Assembly (NCBI RefSeq): GCF_000002985.6
Contig: NC_003280.10
Span: 15,000,501 to 15,064,500, forward strand
Reading direction: 5' to 3'
Length of the DNA: 64,000 nt
Origin: Caenorhabditis elegans
Taxonomy: Eukaryota; Nematoda; Chromadorea; Rhabditida; Rhabditidae
Shown in pieces: positions 31,601 to 41,900 of this stretch (position 1 is the first letter of the stretch; each line of letters starts with the position of its first letter). The notes under the pieces are model-generated. The model had not been told where the DNA came from. It ran no database searches and saw only the letters and a list, made by a program, of their open reading frames with translations. The position numbers were made by a program, and so were the translations under genes.

Positions 31601-34600
31601 CAGGTCTACGGAAAATACTGCAAAAAAATGTGCGGTGAATCAGAAATTGGCAATACATTCCCAGATTTCTCTCTAAATTGTCTCGATGCTCCATTTTAAC
31701 CATTTAATTTTAACATTTTAACCAGAAATCCCAGAAAAAAATTGAAAAAAGCTTAAAAATGAGTTATTTTGATTATTTTTTCGAACAAAAAATTGTTTTT
31801 TTATTCATTTTTAAAATTTTGACTAAAAAATTTCAATAAAAAATTTCCTTTAAATCTTACAAGCTGAATATTAACAATTTCCTAAATATTCCGGAAATAC
31901 TGAAAAAAGTCTTTGAATTCCTAATTTCTGAATAAAAAAACTGATTTACTTCGAGAGTTTTGCCAAAAATCGATAAAAATCCGGAATTCCTCGAAAAAAT
32001 GTTTGAAAAATTCCAGAAATCCCTTGGAAACTAGCTTTTCTGCATAAAAAATTATGAAAAATTTATTAGAAAATTCTCAAAAATTGGGTTTTTTAATTTC
32101 AAAATTGCTTTTTTTTTCTAAAAAAAAAATTTTAGATTTCAAAATTTCAACTAAATATCTTCTTTTTTCTTTTTTTTCTGGAAAAAAGGATTCTTAAATT
32201 TCAAAATTTCGACTAAAAATTGCCTTTTTTTAATTTCTTAAATTTCCCAAATTTCCAGGTCTACGGAAAATACTGCAAAAAAGTGTGCGGTGAATCAGAA
32301 ATTGGCAACACATTCCCAGATTTCTCTCTTAATTGTCTCGATGCTCCATTGCCAAATATTCCGTACGAGGAGTACCGTTTTGTGCCACTCGCCAGCTCTG
32401 GGAGCCCGAATTTGCTCATCGCGGCCGGCGATTCCGCCTTCATTTTCCGTAGTGGACGTTTTGAATCAATCTCGGCAGACCACATTCGTATTCCGGAAAA
32501 TACGATTTTACTCGTTGATTGGGCTGAAGAAGTGGTGAGAGGTGATGGAAATCGGATTAAAATTAGCTCAGAGCCACAAGTCGTTCGGATTATTGATGCA
32601 GCTGTGCTCTTTGGAGATGATGTATCGAATTTACCGTATGAGGAGAGAATGAAGGCTGCCGAGAAGTTTGTGGCCGCTTTGAAGCAGGTTAGGGTGGTTT
32701 TAAAGGTGGAGTAGCGCTAGTGGGGAAATTGCTTTAAAACATGCCTATGGTACCACAATAACCGAATATCCTGATAAAAAAATTTTTAAAAATTTCTAAA
32801 TTTTATATGATTTTTTGAAAATTGAAAAAATCTCAGTTTTTGCCTAATTCCTATTTGAATTTCCGCCAATTGGATTTGTTCGATGGAGCGCGCTTGCACG
32901 TTTTTATTTTTATTTATTTTATCTTTTGTTATTTTCCACCGATTTTTAATGTTTTCGGTGTATTTTTGCTTCAATTTTAGAAGAAAAGTCAAAATAAATG
33001 CAAATTTTCGTTTAAAAAGCACGCTTACAGGCGTAAAAATGAAAAAGTAACGCTTTCAAACGATTTCGAACCTGAATTGACTAATTTCACTGATTTACGC
33101 CTGTAATCGTGTTTTTTAACCGAAAATTTGCATTTATTTTGACTTTTTCTCTGAAATTCAAGCAAAAATACACCGAAAACAATAAAAATCGGTGGAAAAT
33201 AACAAAAAATAAAATAAATAAAAATAAAAAGGTGCAAGCGCGCTCCATCGAACAAATCCAATTGGCGGAAATTCAAATAAGAATTAGGCAAAAACTGAGA
33301 TTTTTTCAATTTTCAAAAAATCATATAAAATTTAGAAAATTTTTTAAAATTTTTTGATAATGATATTCGGTCATTGTGGTACCATAGGCATGTTTTTTTT
33401 TAAAGTCTACTCCACCTTTAATTGCAGAATTGAATAGAAATTTAACAAAAATTAGAAAAAATTGGAAAAAAATTGAAAATTTTGAATTTTTGGAAGAAAA
33501 ATTGGAAAAGTATTCTGAAAAACTTTGAAAAAATATTTAATAAATTTGAACAAAAAATATTAAAAACTGAATTTCCAGTGATGTTTTGTCGAAAAATTCT
33601 TTAAAAAATGTAGTAAATTGCTAAAGAGTGTGGAGAAAAATTGGAAAACAATTTGAAAAGATTTGTAAAAAAAGAGAAAAGAAAAAAAAAGAAAAAAATT
33701 GGAATTTTTTTAAATTTGAAAAACTGAATTTCCAGTGATTTTATGCCGATCGGCAAATGCTTAAAAAAATTTGTATTGAAAAAATGTAAAAACTGCTGTT
33801 TGACCCTAAATTCTGGAACTTCAGAATAAAACATATTTGGTTAATTTAAATTGATAGTTTTTTGAATTTTATTAAAATTTTAACTAACATTTCAGAAAAT
33901 TTTTTGAAAATTATAATTAAAATCCATATTTTTATTTGAAAAAATCTACTAATTTAATTTTTTTAATTTTTCTATTATTTCAGACAAATCGTAAAGTGAA
34001 GAAAGGATGGGGACACCGAGCAGAAATGATCAAGCCACATTTGAAAATATGTGCCAAAACGTATTCACTTGCCGAGCTCGACGAATTCCGTTCGAATTTG
34101 GAGAAGTTGGAGCACAATCGGGAGCTCGCCGTGCTCTTCACAGAAGGAGAATTCACGTTCCGGTGCCAGGCACTACGGTTTACGAGAATTATCAAACGTA
34201 CGGGATCGGAAATTTGAAAAAAAAAAAAACGATTTTTCTATCAGAAATTACTGACAAATTTAGTTTTTTTTTTTTCAGAAAAAAATCGGAAAAAAAATCC
34301 AAAAAATGCCAGAAAATATAAATTTTACCATAATTTTTGTTCAAGCCTTTCGTTTTCCAGAAATTTATTTTAAAACCGCAATTTTTTTGGAATCGGAAAA
34401 ATTAATTTTTTTTCAGAAAAAAATTCAAAAAATGCCAGAAAATTTCAATTTTACCATTGTTTTTTGTTCAAATTTCTTTGAAAAGCGCTAATTTTTATAT
34501 TAATTTTTTTTTTGGCAAAATTTGAAAATTTCTAAAAAAAAATCCAGAAAGATTGAAAATTGTAAAAATAATGCTCTAATTAAATATTTTTGCTAATATT

Positions 34601-36532
34601 TTTTAAATTAAAAATTTTAATAATCTGAAAAAACCCAAAATTTTCCCAAAAAATTCTAAAACTTTCAAAAATGGAATTTAAAATTTCCGGCAAATCGGTA
34701 AACCGGCAAATTTGCGTTTTTTTGCCGAATTTGCCGGAAAAATAGTAATTGCCGAAAATTTTCTGCAAATTGTGGTTTTGCACATTTTTTTTTGGAAATT
34801 TCAGAATTTTAATTTTAATCGGCAAAATTGTACGCATCCTATAAATGTAGCTACATATATTTTGAAAAGTTAGAAAATTATAATCGCAAATTTTTCGAAA
34901 ATGAAAAATTTCCGGCAAACAGGCAATTTGCCGAATTTGTTGACAAAAAAAAATTTGCCGCCCACCAACTCTGATCTGAATCAACAAAATTTTACGAAAA
35001 TTTTCAGGAAACCTGAAATTTTCCCCTAAAATCTTCAAATTTTTGCAGAAGAATGGCGTATGGGATGGTCGAAAAGTCAACAAAAGCCATATGCTCACTC
35101 ACAGGAACACCAGAACGCTGGATCGATTCCAGTGGAGCTTTGGGCGGAAAAATCGATATATTCGTCGTTTTGGGACAGTGTCATCTGTCTGAATAAGGAT
35201 AAAAAAAAGCTTATGGAAGCAATGGAGCATACTAAGGGAAAATGTCCGATTCCATCAAGTATTTGGAGCTGGAAAGCGTGCAGTTAGTAGTTTTGAGAAT
35301 TGAAAAAAATAAAAAGTCGTTCGAATTTTTTTAGGTTTTGAAAAAACAAAAACGTTGCTCAAAAATAAAAATGTTGAAAAATTTGGTAATTCAGAAAATA
35401 AAAAATGTTTCCAATTTTTCAGAGTTTTCTCAGAAAATTTAATTTTTTAAAGAATTTTCGGATTTCAATTTTCTGAAAATTCTGAAAAGAAATCATTTTT
35501 CTGAAAATTTGGAAAATTATTATTTTTTTCAAATTCTGAAAAAAATAAGAATAATTTTTTAATTTCAGAGTTTTCTGAAATTTGAACTTTTCCGTAAAAA
35601 AAAATTTTTTCTCAGAAACATGAATTTTCGGATTTCAATTTTCTGAAAATTTGGAAAATTTTTATTTTTTTCAAATTCTGAAAAAAAATAACAATTTTTT
35701 TAAATTTCAGAGTTTTCTAAAATTTGAACTTTTCCGTTAAAAATGTTTTTTCAGAAAAAATTTTTGAATTCTTGCGGAATTTTTTTCTGCGAGTTTTCTC
35801 AATTCTTGCTCAAAAAAATTGTGCTTTCCAATTTTTTAAAGCTTTTAAAAACTAAAAATAATTGTTTTTTGTAAATTTTCAAAAATTTATTGCTTAAGTT
35901 TTTAGGGAGCTTTAATAAATCGAAAAGCTCAAATTTTTGCCATTTCTTTTTATTTTCAAATTTTGAAGAAAAAAAATTCAATTGCTGGAAAAAATTTTAT
36001 TTGCTCTAAATTATCGTCTAAAAAACACTTGAAAAAGCTGGAAAAAAATTTTTTAATGAATTTTTCAGCGTTTTTTTTTTCATTTTTTCAGCATTTTCTC
36101 TGAAAAAAATCATTTCCAGGCATTTTTTTTGGAAAAAATATCTAAATTATATAAAAAATACTAAAAAGCGATTTTTTTTTAATTTTTGGAAAAAAATAAT
36201 TTACAATTAAAAAAAATTAAAACACTGAGAAATTGGAATTTCAATAATTACCGTCGTTTTCTCAAAATTTTCAGAATTTTTTTAGCAACGATTTTTTATA
36301 AACTAATTTTCTTTTTAAAAAATTGAACATGAATTTTCAAAATTAATTTTTTTTTCGCAAAAAACTAAAATTTTCAGTTTTAAACCTTTTCCCTTTTTTT
36401 TCAGTTCGCACCCCATATGGACCTGAGAAAATCCTCAACTACCCTGAGCCATTTGAAGGAAAACCGACGATTGCAGCATTGAAAGCACAGATTGAGAACA
36501 CTGATCTCATTGTTAAACGTGTTCGAAATTAA
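25696..36532 (+). CDS. cmtr-1: Cap-1 mRNA 2'-O-methyltransferase (CMTR1)
   Basis: Nine exons: 25696-25704, 25763-25933, 25989-26360, 27448-28328, 29567-29885, 32259-32687, 33984-34197, 35049-35282, 36405-36532. They encode 918 residues (human about 835). The enzyme methylates the 2'-OH of the first transcribed nucleotide of capped mRNA in the nucleus, using S-adenosylmethionine. A G-patch domain (GHKAGEGLGKHGQG) lies near residues 90-135. An RrmJ/FtsJ-type Rossmann methyltransferase occupies about 185-480, with SAM loop DVCAGPGGFSEY near 292-303. The catalytic residues are K244 (RAAMKTANMD), D379 (MMADGGFS) and K419 (FFCKLFDIF). An inactive guanylyltransferase-like region and a C-terminal WW-like segment (EEWRMGWSKSQQKPY) follow. 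Oddities: exon 3 uses the acceptor ttttttgag, donors after exons 2, 3 and 4 are weak (GTATTT, GTGGAT, GTTCGG), and intron 5 carries a partial duplicate of exon 6. Identity is secure; the symbol is by orthology. Confidence 0.96.
26361..27447. other. CMTR1 intron 3, low-complexity
   Basis: AT-rich sequence with repeated 'attttcaggctttttctgta' plus 'caaaaaaatc' words, roughly six loosely tandem units of 90-130 bp. No exon or RNA gene is visible. Open frames here have no coding composition. Confidence 0.7.
28329..29566. other. CMTR1 intron 4, low-complexity
   Basis: Poly-A/T-rich repeats of the form 'aaaaaatcagggttttttcg' and 'ttaaaaatcg'. No coding signal. Confidence 0.7.
30637..32258 (+). repeat. 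Local triplication around CMTR1 exon 6
   Basis: The segment 30637-31200 and the segment 31706-32275 are near-identical (about 1069 bp apart). Both run from 'aacattttaaccagaaatcc' through the intron end and into the exon 6 start (ccag then GTCTACGGAAAA). A more diverged third unit, 31200-31603, lies between and also ends in the acceptor plus exon start. So three copies of the exon 6 acceptor exist, at 31182, 31603 and 32258. Only the last leads into a full exon. Confidence 0.9.
31604..31699 (+). pseudogene. Truncated duplicate of CMTR1 exon 6
   Basis: The first 92-95 bp of exon 6 are repeated with a perfect acceptor (aaatttccag). The copy differs from the real exon at only a few bases: V to M at GKYCKKM, and silent changes in AAT and CTA. 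It breaks off after DAP, where the next codons read TTT TAA. If spliced in, it would truncate the protein after the methyltransferase domain. It could act as a poison exon; more simply it is a dead copy from the local duplication. Confidence 0.85.
32701..33420. mobile_element. 720-bp palindromic element in CMTR1 intron 6
   Basis: Long terminal inverted repeats: TAAAGGTGGAGTA at the left and TACTCCACCTTTA at the right. The inner arms match over more than 250 bp, and both contain catgcctatggtacca and gcgcgcttgcac or their complement. A small 75-bp inner palindrome (ttacaggcgtaaa) sits at 33028-33105. There is no transposase. It has the structure of a MITE-like non-autonomous DNA element. It begins only 14 bp after the exon 6 donor. 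Confidence 0.85.
34680..34970. repeat. TTGCCGG-type repeat in CMTR1 intron 7
   Basis: Words 'ccggcaaatcggtaaaccgg' and 'ggcaaacaggcaatttgccg', with the edge 'tttgccgcccaccaactctg'. The inner part is the reverse complement of 17325-17400. Confidence 0.75.
35283..36404. other. CMTR1 intron 8, low-complexity
   Basis: Repeats of 'ttcagagttttctgaaattt' and 'gaaaattctgaaaaaaat' words in loose tandem. No exon is seen. Confidence 0.7.
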
Positions 36533-37499
36533 ATTATTGTTACTGTATTATTAAGCCCCTCTGTACTTGTTTTTTTACCAAAAATTCCAATTTTTTTGAA
36601 AAAAATTACAATTTTTATTTCCAAAAAAAATCGCCGAAATTTTCATTTTTTGAGCCAAAGCTCCGGAAAAATTGATTTTAAAAAAATCATTTGTGGAGAA
36701 ATATTTCAAATTACCCAATTTTTGACTAAAAATTTCAATTTTTTCGAAAAATATTATAATTTTTTGAGCCAAAGCTCCGAAAAAATGACCAAAAAATGTA
36801 AATTTTCTAATTTTTTTTTTGAAAAAAAGTTTAAAATTACCCAATTTTTGACCAAAAATTTCAATTTTTATTTCCAAACAAAAATCGGCGAAATTTTTTA
36901 TTTTTTGAGCTAAAGTTTTTCAAAATTTGTGAAAATTTGAAACTAGTCTAATTTTTTTTGGAGTTTGACGAAAATTGCAAAAATTCGTTTTTTGAATATT
37001 TTTTTTTCCAAAAAAAAACCGCCAAACCCCAAAGTTGTAACAAAAAATTGTAAATTTTCGTTTAAATTTGGCGAAATTAGAAAAAAAAGGCCAAATATTT
37101 TAAATTTTTAAATCAAAATCTGGAAAATTAGGCCAAAATTGTTCAAATTTTGCCAAAAATATTTTTTTTGGAACATTCAAATTTTGGCAAAATTTTTTAA
37201 AAAATTTCATATCCTTTCCCCAAAAAAAATATATTTTCTTTTATATTTAATTAATTAATATCTGATATTTTCTGTTATTTATTACACCGTTCAATTCAAT
37301 TGTTCTCCGTTCAATTATCTGTTACCATGAAAAAACGATTTTTCGCTGAAAAAATTGTTGTTTTAATTTCTAAAATTGAAGTTTCACAGAACTTTTACTG
37401 ATACTTTTCCTATTTGTTTCTAAATTTTGAAGAAACAATTTTTTTTTCAAAAAAAGTGGAAAAAAAATATTACGAAATATTCCACCACAGGCGGCAAGA
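36533..37499. other. Intergenic, CMTR1 to PET100-like gene
   Basis: AT-rich, with a triplicated word near 'ttttgagccaaagctccgaa' (36648, 36770, 36905). An acceptor, ttccaccacag, at 37480-37490 precedes the next ATG by 9 bp and may be a trans-splice site. There is no clear AATAAA for CMTR1 close to its stop codon. Confidence 0.6.
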
Positions 37500-38706
37500 A
37501 TGGGCGGATGGAAGTTGGAAACGGGCCGATTTTTGTTGCTCATCACGTTTCCCGTCGGAGCATTTTGGCTCTTCAATCAGCCTACGATTTTTAAGGAATT
37601 TGTGAGTTTTTTGGTTTTTTTTTTCGAAAAATTTGAGAAAAAAAATTCGAAAAAAAAGTTTAAAAAAACATTTTTTTTTGAAATATTTTTTTCTATTTAA
37701 AAAAAAATTATATTATTTCTAGAATAAATAGATCTTCAGAAGCATGAAAAAAAAAACACATTTTTTAGAGTTTAAAATAAAATACAAAAGTTAGAAAAAA
37801 ATATATTCGAAAAAAAAAAATTATTCCGGAATTTTTTAGATTATTTTTGTACTATTTACAGAATTTTATTTAAAAAAGCTTCAGAAGCATGAAAAATGAA
37901 AAAAAAAATGAAATGTTCAGAGAATTTGAAATAAAACATACAGATTTGAAATAAAAATTGCAAAAAAAAATGTTTTTTTAATTTTTTTTTGTTTTTAATT
38001 TTTTGTACTTTAGTATTTACAGAATATAGCTTCAGAAGCAGGAAAAATTTCAAAAAAATTTTTTTTTTCTCGAATTTAAAATAAAAATAGCAATTCGAAA
38101 AAAAAATCCAAAAAAAAATTTTTTTTTTTGGAATTTTTTTTGTTTTTAATTTTTTGTACCATAGTATTTACAGAATATAGCTTCAGAAGCATGAAAAATA
38201 TTTTTAAAAATTAAAAAAATTTTCAGATGAGAGGCTACCGGATTCCGGACAGCAGTGCCGGCGACAAGGCGATGGCTGAGTTCAAGGTAAAACGGGCCAC
38301 GCCCACAAAATGGATAGACACGCCCATTTATTGGACAGTGGAGCATCAAAAATGGCGTTTTTTGAAAAATCGAAAAAAAATAATTCGGAAAATTTTTTTT
38401 TATTTCGAAAAAAATCCACAATTTTCCAACTTTCGAAAAAAAAAATTCAAAATTTTTGAAATTTAGCGTAAAAAGGCTTTTTTCTAGTTAAAAAATGTGC
38501 TAGAATTCAATTTTTCTGAAAATTCTACGAAAATCGTTCAAATTTTCGAAAACTCGCAAATGCGCTCTACCGCACCACTTTTCCATTTTTTCCAGGAGCA
38601 ACTATTGGCGACAAAACGAAAGGAGGAGTACGAGAACTTTCTACGGGAGCAAATGGCGTTCGAGGAGGCCAAGAAGATTCGCGGCGCCGCCGCCAACAGA
38701 ATTTGA
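37500..38706 (+). CDS. PET100-like cytochrome c oxidase assembly factor
   Basis: Three exons: 37500-37601, 38227-38286 and 38596-38706. All junctions are phase 0 and the product is 90 residues. PET100 is a small inner-mitochondrial-membrane protein needed to assemble complex IV. The sequence begins MGGWKLETGRFLLLITFPVG and continues AFWLFNQP. This matches the family's start (M-G-x-K-L-E-x-x-R followed by a single membrane helix ending T-F-P-V-x-x-F-W-x-x-N-Q). The C-terminal half is charged and helical (KEEYENFLREQMAFEEAKKI), as in other PET100 proteins. It is slightly longer than the human protein (about 73 residues), mainly through exon 2. There is no cleavable targeting sequence; the N-terminal helix probably serves as the import signal. 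It lies 209 bp upstream of the TRIP4-like gene on the same strand, suggesting co-transcription. Confidence 0.83.
37720..38225. repeat. 150-bp tandem units in PET100-like intron 1
   Basis: Four copies of 'agcttcagaagcatgaaaaa' spaced about 150 bp apart (37733, 37878, 38030, 38181), each followed by T/A-rich filler and 'tttttgtactatttacagaa'. Non-coding. Confidence 0.75.
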
Positions 38707-38915
38707 ATTTTCTTGTTCTAAAAAATTAAATTTTTAGCTTATTTTTTGTGTGTCGTCCGATATTTTGTTAGTGTACAAAAATACAGTTGTTTTTTCCAAA
38801 TTTTTTGAATTTTTTCTAAAAAGAAACGCGTTTTTACGCTGTATGTATATATATTTGAATCAATTTTTACGAATTTTTTTTTGTTAAACCTCAAATTTTT
38901 CAGTTTCCAGAAAAT
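38707..38915. promoter_or_regulatory. Short intercistronic region, possible operon junction
   Basis: The gap is 209 bp, T-rich near its middle, and contains the acceptor aaatttttcag at 38893-38903, 12 bp before the next ATG. This arrangement is typical of C. elegans operon junctions where SL2 is added. No AATAAA was found for the upstream gene. Confidence 0.45.
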
Positions 38916-41900
38916 ATGGGTAAAAAGCAAGCGGGAGGTAAAGGAGGAGTAGCGGGACGGCAAAATGTGTTGGCTGCCAAAACGGAAATCTCGTTCGCTG
39001 ACACTTTGCGGAAAGGTAAGAATTTTGGAGCTCTTCCCAGAGACCTTGAGGCTCCAAGAGCCTTCAGGAGCTATTTGGAATGCCCTGGAGATTTCAGAAC
39101 TTCTAGAAGCTCGCAGATCCTCTCTAGAAGATCTGTAGCATCCCCAGCTGCTGTGAAGCTTCTCCTAAGGTTCTGGACTTCTTTGAGTCACTAGGAGCTG
39201 CTAGAGTCTCCAGAAGCTTTGGAGCTGCCAGAACATCTGGAAGGTTTCAGAGCCTCTCTAGAAGATCTGTAGCACCCCCAGAGTCACCAGGAGCTCCCTG
39301 ACACTACATAAGGCTGCCTAGTGCTCACACAGAAGCTGGAAAGCTCCAACGTGATCCTCAAGGAGATCTCCAGTGCTCTGAGAATCTAGAAGTCCGGGAT
39401 CCCACAGCTCACCGAAGCGACTAGAGCTCTCGAAACGTGTAGGAACTCTAGACGATCTGGTGTATCCATCAGGCGATCCCAGAGTCTCTAGGATCCTCTC
39501 CATAGGTTCTGGAGTCTCCAGGGCAGCTTGAATGTCTCAGAGCATCTGTAGACGTCCTGGTACATACCAAGATGTTCTGTAGCTCTACGAACGACTTGGC
39601 GACCCCAAAGTCTCTAGGATCCTCTCCATAAATTCTGAAGTTTCCAAGGTACCTTGGTGGTCTCAGAGCATCTCTAGAGACCTTGAAGCTTCCAGAGCCT
39701 TCATGAACTCCAGGGCAACTTATAAGAAAACCAATAGTTTCCCTATTTCCAGGACGCCACGAGTGTCTGTGCCAAGCTCGCACCCACAAGCTCATCCTGA
39801 ACTGCCTCGGATGCGGACGAATCGTTTGCGAACAAGAGGGAAGTGGCCCGTGCTTCACGTGTGGAACACTCGTCTGCACTCGGGAAGAACGAGAAATCCT
39901 CAATCGTGGTACGAACAAGAGCCGCGATCTTCTCGCCAGGCTCACCGGAGATGGATCGGATATTGGGTCGTTGAAGCAAATCTCCTCGTCGTATCAGAAT
40001 GCGACAGAGTTTCGGAATAAGCTGCTGGAAGCCGACGCGGATACGGAACGCCGAACAAAAGTGAACGATCTTCAAAGTGACTATAGCACCATTGAGAACA
40101 GCCCATTCCTCAGTGCAAGTGATCGAGAAGCTCTGAAATTGAGACGAGAGGAGCTTAAAGCCCTACGGGAGAAGGAACGGAAAAAGTTCGTGGTTAGCTT
40201 GGACTTTGATGGTGGTGTTGTTCATGAGATGACGAGACGGAGTGGCACCGAGGCGTTGCAGGATAAGAATGATCCGGTGATTCAGAGGATTATGGAGAGG
40301 TAAAACAATTATACAACTTTAAGGGTTTTTGATAAAATTTACCAATTTAGAACTTATTAGTGCAAACAGTCATGATTATATTTCTAATCTAATCGGGTTA
40401 CTTTTAAAGGTGGTATCTCACTTTCTTTTGAACATAAGTATCAATGAATCAATGAATTATCATTTTAGACTATAGCAAAAGAACTAACAACTATTATATA
40501 ATATAGTTATAGACTTGACTATATACTACAGTGCGTCCAACTTCTATAGCACCCCCCTCTATTTTGAGGGTTTGAGGCTTTCTGGAAATTATTTTGAAAA
40601 AGTGTGAATGTAGTTCGATTACAAATGCTAAAAAACCGCCACACCTCGGTTTTTGTGAGAATATCTTAAAAGCTACGGAAATTAGGTCAAAAGCAAAAGA
40701 CAAACATATTTGACACAAATTTACAAGAAAAAAAATTAGTGTCAAAGAAAACCAGTAAAAATTGACTATTTTAACGATAATTGTCAAAAATTCGAGGAGG
40801 TGCTATAGAAGTTGGACGGCCGTTTTTTCAACTTTTTGACCTAATTTCCGTAGTTTTTAAGATATTCTCACAAAAACCGAGGTGTGGCGGTTTTTTAACA
40901 TTTGTAATCGAACTACATTCACACTTTTTCAAAATAATTTCCAGAAAGCCTCAAACCCTCAAAATAGAGGGGGGTGCTATAGAACGCACTGTATTATAGA
41001 CTAGACTATAGTTATTTAGACTATAGTTGTAGTTATATTATAGACTAGACTATAGACTATTATAGACTATAGAAAAAATAACTAACGAATAGTTTCAACA
41101 ATGGGGGGGGGGGGATACTAATAGAAGAAATACGGTAACTATTAGTAAGAGTTATGTAATTATATTGAGTTTTGTTGTAGTTTCTAGTAACATACACTCG
41201 AAAAGATCTCTGGAAATTAGTATTACATGCTATGCCAATAGAGAAAATTAAATGCTACTTGATGTCTTAAAGGAGGACTAACGGTTCGGACGATTTTGAA
41301 CGTATAGCTCCAAAATGGGCTCAATTGAACAAATTTCGTAATGAAACTTCTCAAAAAATTTTCAAAAATTTTTGTATGGCGGTTCAAAATTTCGAAAAAA
41401 AAACTACACTGATTTTTGCTAAAATCCCAATTTTTGCCAACTTTTCTGTGTTGCAGCTGTTCGATGTTGATTTTTTTTTGGAATTATCATTCCTTATTGC
41501 ATATTGTGATAGTTTATCTCATTTAATTTCGTCGATTAAGGTACTTTAAAAACCGGTAACCTATCAGTTTTAAAAGTAGTACTTAATCGACAAAATTAAA
41601 TAAGGTAAACTATCACAATATGCTGCTATAAGGGATGATAATTCCCAAAAAAAAAAATCAACATCGAACAAATGCAACACAGAAAAGTTGGCAAAATTGA
41701 GATTTTGGCTAAAATGCAGTGTAATTTTTTCGACATTTTGAATCGCCATACAAAAATTTTTGTTTTTTTTTATTTTTTGAGAAGTTTCATTACGAAATTT
41801 GTTCATTTGAGCCCATTTTGGAGCTATACGTTCAAAATCGTCCGAATTCCAGCATTCAACTTAAACTTGCACTTAAAAAATTCCAGAGTTGACGAAAAGC

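Noticed and set aside
31604..31699. Use of this copy as the true CMTR1 exon 6
   Set aside because: It stops after 31 codons, whereas 32259-32687 is fully open and continues the family's alignment.
34580..35098. Minus-strand frame of 172 codons in CMTR1 intron 7/exon 8
   Set aside because: Composed of low-complexity intron and antisense of exon 8.
39469..40075. Minus-strand frames of 158 and 110 codons
   Set aside because: They lie opposite the TRIP4 zinc-finger exon and the intron 1 repeat; the plus strand encodes a clearly conserved domain.
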